Shown: positions 10,014 through 18,675, counted from the first letter of the stretch. The stretch is 64,000 bases of DNA from Roseomonas sp. (GCA_020249505.1 JADCFN010000028.1:124001-188000), one strand, 5' to 3'. A program made the numbers and translations. The notes: generated by a model not told the origin, from the sequence alone.

Positions 10014-10020
10014 ACCCGTT

Positions 10021-11832
10021 TCAGCTAACGCCAAGCCCTTCGGCGGGCGGGTTGGCAATCAATTCAGCATAGGCAGCGGCTTCCATTGGTTTACCAATGA
10101 GGTAGCCCTGCGCGCTATTGCAGCCCTCCAGGATCAAAAGCCGCATTTGATCCGGCGTTTCAACCCCCTCAGCCGTCACCGCAATCCCAAGGCTGCGCCC
10201 AAGGCCAACAACTGACCGAAGGATCGCCAAGCTTTGCGGGCTTTCCGGTAAATCCCGGATGAAAGACCGATCCACCTTCAGCCGATCAAAGGGGAAGGAG
10301 CGGAGCTGGGTGAGTGATGAATAGCCCGTGCCGAAATCATCCATGGCGATATGGCAGCCAAGTGACCGGATGGCGGCCAATTGCGCCGGCGCATCGCCAC
10401 TTGCTGGCAGCAGCACGGTTTCGGTCACTTCCAGTTCCAGGCGGTGCGGTGCTAGGCCAGTTTCCCTGAGCGCCGCGCGCAAGGTTTCCAAAAGCCGCCC
10501 ATCCCTGAATTGCGCCGGGGCGATATTGACTGAAACAGACAGGGATTTCGGCCAGCGCGCCGCTGTGCGACAGGCTTCCCGGATGACCCAATCGCCAATA
10601 CGCCCCATGAGGCCGAGTTTTTCGGCCAAGGGAAGGAAATCGCCGGGCGGCACCAGCCCGGTTTCGGGGTGGCGCCAGCGGATCAGCGCTTCAAATCCGG
10701 TCAGGCGACCCGAAGGAAGGGCAATAAGCGGCTGATAATGCAATTCAAATTGCTGGGCGCAGACGGCATTGCGCAGCGCGGTTTCAGCATTGCGCTGCGC
10801 CTTGGCGCGGGCATCCATATCCATGCTGAAGCGGCACCAGCGCGGCGTCGCCTCGCTCTCATGCTCAAGGCTTGATCTGGCTAGTCCGGCGCAGCGCAAC
10901 AGCAAAGGCGCATCATTGCCGTCTTCCGGCGCCAGGACAAAGCCAAGCCGCGGTGTCACGCTCACGGTCTCGCCAAACACAAGATAGGGGTGGCCAAGCA
11001 GGCTGGTGAGGCGCTTGGCCATGGCTTCAGCCTGAGAGGCGGTGGAAACATCAGATTGCAGAATGGCGAATTCATCGCCGGCGAGGCGCGCAACCAAATC
11101 CGTGCCACGAACCGCTGCCGAAAGCCGCCGTGCTGCGGCGCGCAGCAATTCCTCCTGCGCGGCATGGCCAAGATTTGTTGTCACATGGCGAAGACCATCC
11201 AGATCCAACACATGCACGGCGATTCGCGCCGGGCGGCGGCCGGGCCTGACCAGCGCTGTGGCAACACGCGCTGAAAACATGGCGAAATCAGCCAGACCCG
11301 TCACGGAATCCAAGCCGCCGCCCCCCGGCAGGTTGTTCCTGGATTGGATGGCCAAGGCCCAGGTGCCGCCGCCGGCATGGCGAATGGTGAAGCCAAGGCC
11401 CGGCGCGCCATCCAGGGTGACTTCGCGCTCATCCTGGGCCGGGTTCCAGGTGGCCGCGGCGCAGGCCTGCACCAGGGTCGCCGCGGCGTTGGGTTCCAGG
11501 CGCGGGCTGCTATCCAGCAAATCAGAAAGGCTCGTGAATCGGGTAGAGGAGCCGCGCCCAAGGCCAAGCAGGCCAAGCGCGCCCTGCCCCAAGGCGCCAA
11601 TTTGCAGGCTGGTATCGAAAGTCAGGCGATTATCCATCAGGGTAAGCCACCCCAAGGCCTGACGCCTGGGGCGTGAATGCAGGCGCCTTTGCCCCATGGG
11701 CCCGGGCACCAGGTCAAGCACGGTCTCATGCACTTCACTCCAGAACGGTTCCGCCTCAGGGAAGGCCAGGAAGGCCCAGGCGGCTTCGTCCGTCATAAGC
11801 GAAGGAGGTGAAGGAAGAGTGGAGAGTGTCAT
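10021..11832 (-). CDS. GGDEF-EAL protein, probable cyclic-di-GMP phosphodiesterase
   Basis: The protein has about 603 residues in three parts: an N-terminal region of about 180 residues that I do not recognise, a GGDEF domain and an EAL domain. The GGDEF active site reads ARLAGDEFAIL, so the first glycine is alanine; this variant may still cyclise GTP. The EAL domain keeps the key residues: FEALIRWRHP, the Asn of VNIAPAQFR, ELEVTET, DDFGTGYSSL and the Lys of LKVDRSFI, so c-di-GMP hydrolysis to pGpG is likely. No membrane segment is seen. ATG 11832 is preferred to the GTG at 11841; a later ATG at 11796 is also possible. None has a clear ribosome site. Confidence 0.88.
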   Translation of the reverse strand: MTLSTLPSPPSLMTDEAAWAFLAFPEAEPFWSEVHETVLDLVPGPMGQRRLHSRPRRQALGWLTLMDNRLTFDTSLQIGALGQGALGLLGLGRGSSTRFTSLSDLLDSSPRLEPNAAATLVQACAAATWNPAQDEREVTLDGAPGLGFTIRHAGGGTWALAIQSRNNLPGGGGLDSVTGLADFAMFSARVATALVRPGRRPARIAVHVLDLDGLRHVTTNLGHAAQEELLRAAARRLSAAVRGTDLVARLAGDEFAILQSDVSTASQAEAMAKRLTSLLGHPYLVFGETVSVTPRLGFVLAPEDGNDAPLLLRCAGLARSSLEHESEATPRWCRFSMDMDARAKAQRNAETALRNAVCAQQFELHYQPLIALPSGRLTGFEALIRWRHPETGLVPPGDFLPLAEKLGLMGRIGDWVIREACRTAARWPKSLSVSVNIAPAQFRDGRLLETLRAALRETGLAPHRLELEVTETVLLPASGDAPAQLAAIRSLGCHIAMDDFGTGYSSLTQLRSFPFDRLKVDRSFIRDLPESPQSLAILRSVVGLGRSLGIAVTAEGVETPDQMRLLILEGCNSAQGYLIGKPMEAAAYAELIANPPAEGLGVS

Positions 11833-11920
11833 TATCTGCACGAATACACGTATAAGTTGATATTCTTACTTTGTCCACCCCATAATGAAAATGCATTGCA
11901 AAATGCGAGAGAAAATTGCC

Positions 11921-11952
11921 AAAAAAAGAGGGCCACCCCATCAGGGTGGCCC
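11921..11952 (-). terminator. Rho-independent terminator after the thiolase gene
   Basis: GGGCCACCC (11930-11938) and GGGTGGCCC (11944-11952) form a perfect 9-bp stem with a 5-base loop. On the minus strand the stem is followed by CTCTTTTTTT, a classic U-tract. It sits 122 bases downstream of the thiolase stop. The rest of the 11833-12073 gap shows no gene. Confidence 0.85.
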
Positions 11953-12073
11953 TTAGGCAAGGTTGAGGAAGGCTAAGCTGCCAGGAGCGGGATATCCCGC
12001 TACCAGACAAAGGTATTCTTGCATCAATCGTGCCAGAGATTGCGGCAAGATTTCCCGAGCGGATCATCGCAGT

Positions 12074-13246
12074 TCAGCCAGCACGCTCCAAAATTGAGAC
12101 GTAATTCGCGACTGCCGCGCCGCCCATATTGAAAACCCCCGCCAAATCTGCACGCGGCAGTTGCATCGCTCCCGCCTGCCCGCAAAGCTGCATCGCCGCC
12201 AGCACATGCATGGAAACGCCTGTCGCGCCAATTGGGTGGCCCTTGGCCTTCAGCCCGCCCGAGCGGTTGACCGGCAGCTTGCCACCTGCCGCTGTCCAGC
12301 CTTCCAGCGCGGCGCGACCGCCCTTGCCTTCCGGCGCCAGGCCCATCGCCTCATATTCAATGAGCTCGGCAATGGTGAAGCAATCATGGGTCTCAACAAA
12401 GGAGAGGTCCCCCACACCAACCCCGGCCTGTTCATAGGCGCGCTGCCAGGCAGTGCGCGCGCCATCAAAGCGGATGATGTCGCGCGCCGCGATGGGCAGG
12501 TATTCATTGACCTGTACCGCGGCGCGGAAGCGCACGGCCTTGCCCATGCTTTTCGCCGTCTCGGCATCGGCCAGCACCAGCGCGGCCGCGCCATCGGATA
12601 CCAGGGAGCAATCGGTGCGCTTCAGGGGCCGCGCGACATAGGGGTTTTTCTCGCTCTCATTGCGGCAGAAATCAAAGCCGAAATCCTTGCGCATCTGCGC
12701 CCAAGGGTTGTCCACCCCATTCTTATGGTTCTTGGCCGCGATCATGGCGAGCGCATCGGATTGATCGCCATGGCGCTGGAAATAGGCTTCCGCGATCCGG
12801 CCAAAGACGCCGGCGAAGCCGCCTTCAATGTCGGATTCAGTCTTGCGATAGGAAGCGGTCAGCAGGATCTCACCGATCTTGGGGCCGGGCGTTGCGGTCA
12901 TTTTCTCGGCCCCAACGACAAGCGCGAAGCGGCCGCGCCCGGCAGCGATGAAATCCCTTGCGCCATGGATGGCGGCACTGCCGGTAGCGCAGGCATTTTC
13001 ATAGCGCGTGATGGGCCGGAAGCGCATTTCCGGCACGCTTTGCAGCAACAGGGAGGCCGGGAAGCCCTGGGGCGTGAAGCCTTCGCCAAAAATGCCGACA
13101 AAGCCGGCATCAATTTCGGCGGGCGATATCCCGGCATCCTCGATCGCGGCGCGGGCCACGCGCGCAATCAGGCTTTCCAGATCGGGTTCGGCTTCCAGCT
13201 TGCCAAAGGGGCTATGCGCCCAGCCAATGATTGCAGCTTCGGTCAT
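12074..13246 (-). CDS. Thiolase-family protein (acetyl-CoA acetyltransferase / SCP2-thiolase-like)
   Basis: The 390-residue protein has the nucleophilic cysteine in YENACATGSAAIHGA, the histidine segment VETHDCFTIAELIEYEAMGL, and near the C-terminus the GLKAKGHPIGATGVSMHV motif with catalytic His, all typical of thiolases of the SCP2-like subgroup. Such enzymes make or cleave 3-oxoacyl-CoA, though many members are uncharacterised and some work in acyl transfer with a DUF35/OB-fold partner. No such partner is adjacent. A GGAG ribosome site lies eight bases before ATG 13246. The upstream gene on the same strand is a Bug binding protein, 64 bases away, suggesting an operon for an organic acid. 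Confidence 0.88.
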   Translation of the reverse strand: MTEAAIIGWAHSPFGKLEAEPDLESLIARVARAAIEDAGISPAEIDAGFVGIFGEGFTPQGFPASLLLQSVPEMRFRPITRYENACATGSAAIHGARDFIAAGRGRFALVVGAEKMTATPGPKIGEILLTASYRKTESDIEGGFAGVFGRIAEAYFQRHGDQSDALAMIAAKNHKNGVDNPWAQMRKDFGFDFCRNESEKNPYVARPLKRTDCSLVSDGAAALVLADAETAKSMGKAVRFRAAVQVNEYLPIAARDIIRFDGARTAWQRAYEQAGVGVGDLSFVETHDCFTIAELIEYEAMGLAPEGKGGRAALEGWTAAGGKLPVNRSGGLKAKGHPIGATGVSMHVLAAMQLCGQAGAMQLPRADLAGVFNMGGAAVANYVSILERAG

Positions 13247-13310
13247 GATGGGGTCTCCGCTTTATGTGCCTTATGCCAGAGCAGGCCAGCCTTGTAACCC
13301 AAGGCTTGGT

Positions 13311-14285
13311 CTATTCCGGGTCAATGCCAGCCGCGCGCAGGATGCGCGTATATTTTTCCACCCCTTCGCGCACAAAGGCCATCACCTGCGCATTGGTTTC
13401 AAAACCAGGGCGCGCCGTGACGCCCGTTGTCTCATTCAGCCGTGCGGCGGTTTGCTGGACGGCCTGGCGGAAGGCGGCGCCAAGCGTCGCGATGGCTTCC
13501 GGCGGCGTCCCCTTGGGGGCAACCACAGGGAAGAATTCCTCGAACACCACGCCCGGCATGCCGGCTTCCGGCGCGTTTGGCAGATCGGGCAGGGCCGGGC
13601 TGCGATGGTCTGACAAGACCGCAAGCGCACGCAAATTGCCGCCGCGCACCTGACCGATGGAAGACGCCATGGTGGGTGTGCCGAAATGTGCCTCGCCCGA
13701 GACCATCGCGGCAACGCCGGGTCCACCCCCGCGGTAATGCACGGTCTCTACCTGCACATTCATGAGGTTCATGAACAACAGCCCACCGATATGCGGGCCG
13801 CTGCCAATACCGGCCGAGGCATAGTTGAAGCGCCCCGGATTGGCGCGCAGCAGCGCCACGAATTCCTGCGCCGTGCGGGCCTCCACGCGGGGATTGACCA
13901 CCAAAAGATGCGGTGAAAAGCCAACAATCGCGACGCCTTCGAAATCGGTCAGGGTATTGTAGGGCATGCGCGAGACCATGGCCGGCACTGTCGCGAGCGA
14001 GCTATTAATGAGCAGCGTATAGCCATCCGCCGGGGCGCGTGCCGCTGCCTCAGACCCGATCACACTGCCGGCGCCGGCGCGGTTTTCGACAATGACGGGC
14101 TGGCCGAGGATTTGGCTGACGGCCTCGGCCAGGATGCGGCCCACGATATCATTGGAACCGCCCGGCGCGGCGGCCACGATCAGCCGAATGGGGCGCGTCG
14201 GGCGCCAACCGCCCTGCGCGCTGACAAAGCTTGGGGCCAGGCCTGCCGACAAGGCGAGGCCAAGGGCTGTTCTACGGTGCATCAT
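13311..14285 (-). CDS. Bug-type tripartite tricarboxylate transporter substrate-binding protein
   Basis: It has 324 residues, starting MMHRRTALGLALSAGLAPSF with a twin-Arg-like signal peptide and a cut near VSAQG. The mature protein has the Bug hallmarks: RPIRLIVAAAPGGSNDIVGRILA, VIVENRAGAGSVIGSEAAARA, PADGYTLLI and YASAGIGSGPHIGG. These periplasmic proteins bind carboxylates and similar ligands; only some work with TctA/TctB membrane subunits, and none are encoded here. GGAGGG stands nine bases before ATG 14285. It probably leads the thiolase gene. The ligand is unknown. Confidence 0.92.
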   Translation of the reverse strand: MMHRRTALGLALSAGLAPSFVSAQGGWRPTRPIRLIVAAAPGGSNDIVGRILAEAVSQILGQPVIVENRAGAGSVIGSEAAARAPADGYTLLINSSLATVPAMVSRMPYNTLTDFEGVAIVGFSPHLLVVNPRVEARTAQEFVALLRANPGRFNYASAGIGSGPHIGGLLFMNLMNVQVETVHYRGGGPGVAAMVSGEAHFGTPTMASSIGQVRGGNLRALAVLSDHRSPALPDLPNAPEAGMPGVVFEEFFPVVAPKGTPPEAIATLGAAFRQAVQQTAARLNETTGVTARPGFETNAQVMAFVREGVEKYTRILRAAGIDPE

Positions 14286-14456
14286 GAGTTTTTTCCCTCC
14301 TTCATCATTTTCTTTTGCTTGGATCCGCCGCGCCCGTTGGAAGGGGCGCGCCAGGATCGGTTCATACCATCACCTTATCAGCCCTGCGCATCGGCGCGAA
14401 GCCAGCTTTTGCGGGGCGATGAAAAACGAGGCGCACAAATGATGGTTACCGGGGGT

Positions 14457-14990
14457 TCAGCCTAAGGGTTTTGGCGGGGGATCGGAAGGATTGGCCTCCG
14501 CCGCCGCCTCCAGCGTAATTTCTGCGGCCGCGAGGGCGAGGTGATTCGTGATGGCATCATCAATCGCCACACGCTTGAGCCCGCCAGGCGCGACAGGATG
14601 CGGCATGCCGGCTTCAAGCTGCGCCCCCTGCACAAGAATGGCCGCATGGGCTTCAAGCAAAATCTCAATGGCGTTGAAATTGGCCGGGGCCGCTTCCCGC
14701 CTTATGGCGATGCCATCCACCAGATCGCCGATGCGATAGGCCTTGCCCCCGAAAACCACGCCCTGATCGGGCAGCAGCAGTAGATCCTCCTTGGGCGCCA
14801 TGGTCCCGAGCACGCCGGGCATGACGCGCAAGATCGGCCCGCGATAGGGGATCTGCCGTATGCCGAGCACGCGCTGGAAGGGTGCCACGCCCGGCGTGAC
14901 GGCAAGCAGCAGCATGCCAGGGCCAAGCTTGGCGGCCAGCCTATCACCGCGCGTGGTCATCACCCGCGTATCCGCTGCCATGCCCTTCAT
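14457..14990 (-). CDS. Orphan Hint-domain protein (Hint_2-like)
   Basis: With ATG 14990 (MKGMAADTRVMTTRGDRLAA; AGGG five bases upstream) the protein has 177 residues. A second ATG at 14981 is possible. It resembles Hint (hedgehog/intein fold) domains of bacterial proteins: the N-terminal TRVMTTRGDRLAAKL region, then FQRVLGIRQIPYRGPILRV, LLLLPDQGVVF, YRIGDLVDG, and a C-terminal IEILLEAHAAILVQGAQLEAGMP. No N-terminal catalytic Cys or Ser is seen at the usual position (AADTRV instead of a Cys-F or Ser-F start), and there is no attached hemolysin-type repeat or other domain, so splicing or cleavage is doubtful. It lies between a Bug gene and a divergent GntR gene. Confidence 0.6.
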   Translation of the reverse strand: MKGMAADTRVMTTRGDRLAAKLGPGMLLLAVTPGVAPFQRVLGIRQIPYRGPILRVMPGVLGTMAPKEDLLLLPDQGVVFGGKAYRIGDLVDGIAIRREAAPANFNAIEILLEAHAAILVQGAQLEAGMPHPVAPGGLKRVAIDDAITNHLALAAAEITLEAAAEANPSDPPPKPLG

Positions 14991-15133
14991 CTGCGCCCTG
15001 CCCTTGGCTTCCTCTTGTCTCTGCCTCTTTAGACGCGTGGGGCTGGGGCATGAAAGCCCCGGCGCCGTGGCGCGGCACGCGGCATGCTGAGCGATCCCCC
15101 AAGACCCACAGTCCTTGATGGATTTTCTGCGCC

Positions 15134-15823
15134 ATGCCGCTTGATCTTTCGGCCCTACCCGCCGCCCCGGAAACCCGCCCAACCCTGGCCGAGGCCATTG
15201 CGGCGGCGCTTGCCGAGGCGATCACGCGGGGCGAAATGCCCCCCGGCACGACGCTGGAAGAAGAACGCCTGGCGCTGGCCCATGGCGCATCCCGCACCCC
15301 AGTGCGTGAGGCCTTGCGCCTGCTGGTCGCAACCGGCCTGGTGGAGCAGCGCCCAAGGCGTGGCGCGGTTGTGGCGCGGCCCGAACCGCGGCGGGTGGCC
15401 GAGATGTTTGCCGTGATGGCAGAGCTTGAGGCGATCTGCGCCCGGCTTTGCGCGGAAGCCTTGCCGCGCAAGGAAAAAACCAAATTAAAGGCGCGGCATG
15501 AAGCGATGGCGCGGCTGGTTTTGGCGCAGGATTTGGCCGGCTATCGCGCGGCCAATGTGGCATTTCATGAGGCGCTTTATCAGGGTGCGGGCAATGCCTA
15601 TCTGGCGGAATTGGCCGAGGTGACGCGTCGGCGCTTGGCCCCGTTTCGTGCCGCGCAGCTTGGGGGGAAGGATCGGCTGGCGGCTTCCCATGCGGAGCAC
15701 GGCGCGATCATTGAAGCGATTTGCGCGGGTGATGGCGCGGCGGCGGCAGCAGCGATGCGCGCCCATTTGGCGGCGACCGAGGGCAGCCTGGGCGTTATGG
15801 CAAGGCAGGAAGCGCGGTTTTGA
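15134..15823 (+). CDS. GntR-family transcriptional regulator (FadR/FCD subfamily)
   Basis: The 229-residue protein has a winged helix at about residues 15-80 (LAEAIAAALAEAITRGEMPPG, SRTPVREALRLLVATGLVEQ, RRGAVVARP) and an all-helical FCD ligand-binding domain after it. Metal-ligand positions seem partly kept (His in VAFHEALYQ, HAEHGAII and MRAHLAATEG), while the first acidic ligand position reads YRAANVAFH. Such regulators usually repress a neighbouring catabolic operon until a small acid is bound. The amidase-ABC operon starts 118 bases downstream on the same strand, with a strong GntR-type dyad in the gap. Confidence 0.93.
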   Translation: MPLDLSALPAAPETRPTLAEAIAAALAEAITRGEMPPGTTLEEERLALAHGASRTPVREALRLLVATGLVEQRPRRGAVVARPEPRRVAEMFAVMAELEAICARLCAEALPRKEKTKLKARHEAMARLVLAQDLAGYRAANVAFHEALYQGAGNAYLAELAEVTRRRLAPFRAAQLGGKDRLAASHAEHGAIIEAICAGDGAAAAAAMRAHLAATEGSLGVMARQEARF

Positions 15824-15864
15824 AACCCGCCAAGCGCTTGGGCAAATGCATCAGGACCCGCCTA

Positions 15865-15890
15865 AATTGTATGCAGAACTGTATACAATT
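15865..15890. promoter_or_regulatory. Probable GntR operator, near-perfect 26-bp palindrome
   Basis: The arms AATTGTAT (15865-15872) and ATACAATT (15883-15890) surround an inner CAG-AA-CTG, so 11 of 12 base pairs of the dyad match. The right half holds TGTATACA, and FadR/VanR-type GntR proteins typically bind TTGTATACAA-like sites. It lies between the regulator gene and the amidase, 51 bases before the latter. A small hairpin GCCCG-CTTTT-CGGGC follows at 15901-15915 in the likely leader. No sure promoter boxes are recognised. Confidence 0.65.
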
Positions 15891-15941
15891 CGCGTCTCCA
15901 GCCCGCTTTTCGGGCGGCACGCGGTTTGCGGTTAGGCGGTC

Positions 15942-17294
15942 ATGGATTTGACGTCTCTCTCCTTTCAGCGGGTTGGCTTGCATGCCGCCTATCGCGCCGG
16001 CGTGACGCCGCAAGCCGTGATGGCCGAGGCTCTGCGCCGCCTTGAAGCCGCCAATGATCCAGGGATTTTCCTGGATGTGACTCCGCCCGAGGCCATTACA
16101 GCAGCAATCAGCGCCCTGCCCGGCTTTGACCCGTTGGCCTATCCTCTTTGGGGTCTGCCAGTCGCGGTGAAGGATAACATCGCCGTGGCAGGCCGGCCCA
16201 TGACAGCCGCCTGCCCAGCTTTCAGCCATGTGCCGACCGAAGATGCTGAAGCGGTGCGCCGCCTCCGCGCTGCTGGCGCCATTATTCTTGGCAAGACCAA
16301 TCTGGATCAATTCGCGACCGGATTGGTGGGGGTGCGCACGCCCTATCCCGTGCCGCGCAATGCGGTGTCGCCGGATCATGTGCCGGGCGGGTCATCTTCC
16401 GGGTCTGCTATCGCGGTGGCGCGGGGCATTGTGACGCTGGCGCTGGGCACGGATACGGCAGGGTCTGGCCGCGTGCCGGCGGCGCTGAACGGGATTGTCG
16501 GGCTGAAGCCGAGCGTGGGTGCGATTTCAACGCGCGGCGTGGTGCCGGCTTGCCGGAGCCTCGATTGCGTTTCTGTCTTCGCGACGTGCCTTGAAGATGC
16601 CTGGGCGGGCTTCGGCGCCATGGCGGGTGAGGATCGCGCTGATCCCTTCAGCCGGCCAATCATCTGGCAGGAACCCGGCGTGGTGCCTTTGCGCATCGCG
16701 GTTCCGCGTGCCGCCGATACGCATTTGGATGATGCCGCCGGGCGCGCGGCCTGGGCGGCAGCTTTGGATTTGTTGCCTTCAGCAACAGAGGCCGCGATCA
16801 CCGACATGCTCGATGCCGCCAAGCTTTTGTATGAAGGGCCTTGGGTCGCGGAACGCGCGGCGGCTTTTGGTGATTTCGCGCGCGCGCATACCGGCGCGCT
16901 GCATCCGGTGACGCAGAAGATCATCGATGGCGCCAGCGGCTTCAGCGCCGTGGATGCGTTTCGCGGCATGTATAAGCTTGCCGAATATCGCCGCGTGGCC
17001 GAGGATTTCTTCGCCGCGCATGATGTGTTGGTGGTACCATCCGTGCCGTGTTTCCCAACCTTGGCAGCGTTGGCAGCTGATCCCTTCGCGCCCAATGCGC
17101 GGCTTGGGGTCTACACGAACTTCGTCAATTTGCTTGACCTTGCGGCACTCGCCGTGCCGGGGCCGAAGCGGCCCGATGGTTTGCCGGCCGGCATCACGCT
17201 GATTGGCCCGCGCGGCAGCGATGCGGCGCTCATGGCATTCGCGCAGGAATTCACGCGCCGTCAGGCGGCAGCAGAAAAGGCGGTGGCCGCATGA
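15942..17294 (+). CDS. atzF: Allophanate hydrolase, amidase-domain subunit (AtzF-like)
   Basis: The 450-residue protein is an amidase-signature enzyme with the Ser-cisSer-Lys triad: Lys in LPVAVKDNIAVAGRPM, cis-Ser in PGGSSSGSAIAVARG, and the nucleophile Ser in GTDTAGSGRVPAALNGIVGLKPS. GSGRVPAALNG and the GITLIGPRGSDAALMAFAQEF ending are typical of allophanate hydrolase. The usual enzyme has about 600 residues including a C-terminal domain; here that domain is the next gene, overlapping by four bases (ATGA). The N-domain removes ammonia from allophanate, made by urea carboxylase or biuret and cyanuric acid pathways. No urea carboxylase gene is in the window, so the substrate source is open. 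Confidence 0.88.
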   Translation: MDLTSLSFQRVGLHAAYRAGVTPQAVMAEALRRLEAANDPGIFLDVTPPEAITAAISALPGFDPLAYPLWGLPVAVKDNIAVAGRPMTAACPAFSHVPTEDAEAVRRLRAAGAIILGKTNLDQFATGLVGVRTPYPVPRNAVSPDHVPGGSSSGSAIAVARGIVTLALGTDTAGSGRVPAALNGIVGLKPSVGAISTRGVVPACRSLDCVSVFATCLEDAWAGFGAMAGEDRADPFSRPIIWQEPGVVPLRIAVPRAADTHLDDAAGRAAWAAALDLLPSATEAAITDMLDAAKLLYEGPWVAERAAAFGDFARAHTGALHPVTQKIIDGASGFSAVDAFRGMYKLAEYRRVAEDFFAAHDVLVVPSVPCFPTLAALAADPFAPNARLGVYTNFVNLLDLAALAVPGPKRPDGLPAGITLIGPRGSDAALMAFAQEFTRRQAAAEKAVAA

Positions 17295-17689
17295 TCGAAA
17301 TTGTTGTTGTTGGCGCGCATCTTTCCGGCTTGCCGCTGAACCATGAATTGATCACCGAAGGCGGTGTGCTGCGCCGCGCCGTGCTGACCGAGCGCTGCTA
17401 CCAGCTTTACGCGCTGGCGGGTGGCCCGCCGCGCCGGCCTGGCTTGCTGCGTGTGGCACCTGGCACCGGTGCTGCGATTGCGACCGAGGTCTGGGCTTTG
17501 CCCGATGATGGCTTTGGCCGCTTTGTGTCCCGCATTCCCGCCCCGCTTGGCATCGGCACGCTGCTTTTGGCCGATGGCTCTCGCCCCAAGGGTTTTCTGG
17601 TGGAACCGGAAGGCTTGCAGGGTGCTGATGACATTACCCGTTTTGGTGGCTGGCGCGCCTTTCTTGCCAGCATCGCAACCCCCGCTTGA
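17291..17689 (+). CDS. Stand-alone allophanate hydrolase C-terminal domain
   Basis: The 132-residue protein (MIEIVVVGAHLSGLPLNHEL to RAFLASIATPA) matches the C-terminal domain of allophanate hydrolase, with a gamma-glutamylcyclotransferase-like fold: VVVGAHLSGLPLN, LRVAPGTGAAIATEVWALP, FGRFVSRIPAPLGIGTLLLADG, KGFLVEP and DITRFGGWRAFL. In the studied yeast enzyme this domain decomposes the N-carboxycarbamate left by the amidase domain into ammonia and CO2. Its start lies within the stop of the amidase gene, so the two are surely co-translated and probably act together. Confidence 0.85.
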   Translation: MIEIVVVGAHLSGLPLNHELITEGGVLRRAVLTERCYQLYALAGGPPRRPGLLRVAPGTGAAIATEVWALPDDGFGRFVSRIPAPLGIGTLLLADGSRPKGFLVEPEGLQGADDITRFGGWRAFLASIATPA

Positions 17690-17710
17690 GGCTTCAACAA
17701 AGGAGAATTC

Positions 17711-18664
17711 ATGATGCAACGTCGTCATCTTCTGGGTGCCATCGCCTTGGCACCCCTCGCCGCCCCTTCCATTGCGCGCGCGCAAGCGACGCGTACAGTG
17801 AAGATGGGATCGCTGCGGCTGATCCATTCCATGACACCGCATTTCTATCAGCGCTTTGCGCCGGCAGGCCTGACGATTGAAATCATCACTTTTGATAGCC
17901 CGACCGATGGCAAGAATGCGGTGGTGACGCGCAGCGTTGATTTTGGCGGCTTCGGCATTGCCGCCGGCACGCTTGGCGCCGCGGCGGGTGAGCCCGTTGT
18001 GGTGGTCGGCGCCTTTTGCAATCGTGGCATGGGCGTGATTGCCAAGGCAGGTTCCGGTATTCGCGACATTGCCGGCCTGCGCGGCAAGCGCGTTGGCATT
18101 TGGCCGGGTTCCACCCAGGAAGTGTTCATCCTTGAGCGGCTGCGTCAGAACGGTATGACGGTGCGTGATATTACCAGCGTGCGCGTGCCCTTCGGCGAAA
18201 TGCACGCCATGCTCTCCCGCGGCGATATTGATGCCTATGTGGGTGCCGAACCAGGTCCGGGGCTTTCGCTTTCCTCCGGCGTTGGTGAATTGGTCGAATT
18301 CCCCTACGGCACCGCGATGGGCGGCCTGAACATGATCTTCGCCACATCGGAAGCGGTGATCGCGCAAGACCCTGCCCTGGTACGCACCATGCTTGGCATT
18401 CACCGCCGCGCCAGTGAGCACATGATGGCCAACAAGGCGGAAGTGGCGGAAGCGACCGTGCGCATTCTGGGTGCGCCGCGCGCTGCCGTGGACCGGGCGC
18501 TGGCTGAAAACAATGTTGAATATACCTGGAAGCTTGATGATACCGTCATGACGCAGGCGCGCGCCTATGCCCAGCAAATGCTAGAAATGCGCCAGATCCG
18601 CGCCCTGCCGAATTTCGACAAGTTCCTCAACCCGCGCTTCTCCAACGAAGTCGCGACTTCCTGA
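17711..18664 (+). CDS. ABC transporter substrate-binding protein (NMT1/SsuA/TauA-like)
   Basis: It has 317 residues and a twin-Arg-like signal peptide (MMQRRHLLGAIALAPLAAPS, cut near ARAQA). The mature protein has the NMT1-type pattern: VKMGSLRLIHSMTPHFYQRFAPAGL, ITFDSPTDGKNAVVTRSVDFGGFG, GIRDIAGLRGKRVGIWPGSTQEVF, then a ligand-closing lobe. These proteins deliver sulfonates, taurine, pyrimidines, nitrate-like or other small solutes. The context with allophanate hydrolase points to a nitrogen compound. AAAGGAG stands five bases before the ATG, the strongest ribosome site of the operon. It begins 21 bases after the previous gene. Confidence 0.9.
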   Translation: MMQRRHLLGAIALAPLAAPSIARAQATRTVKMGSLRLIHSMTPHFYQRFAPAGLTIEIITFDSPTDGKNAVVTRSVDFGGFGIAAGTLGAAAGEPVVVVGAFCNRGMGVIAKAGSGIRDIAGLRGKRVGIWPGSTQEVFILERLRQNGMTVRDITSVRVPFGEMHAMLSRGDIDAYVGAEPGPGLSLSSGVGELVEFPYGTAMGGLNMIFATSEAVIAQDPALVRTMLGIHRRASEHMMANKAEVAEATVRILGAPRAAVDRALAENNVEYTWKLDDTVMTQARAYAQQMLEMRQIRALPNFDKFLNPRFSNEVATS

Positions 18665-18675
18665 GGGTTGCATTG

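Noticed and set aside
11756-12067. Short minus-strand frame in the gap upstream of the GGDEF/EAL gene
   Set aside because: It spans the thiolase terminator and overlaps the GGDEF/EAL start in another frame; no similarity or ribosome site supports it.
17261-18577. 438-codon minus-strand frame opposite the allophanate and NMT1 genes
   Set aside because: It covers two recognisable genes and their ribosome site, and its product is His/Arg/Gly-rich without motifs.
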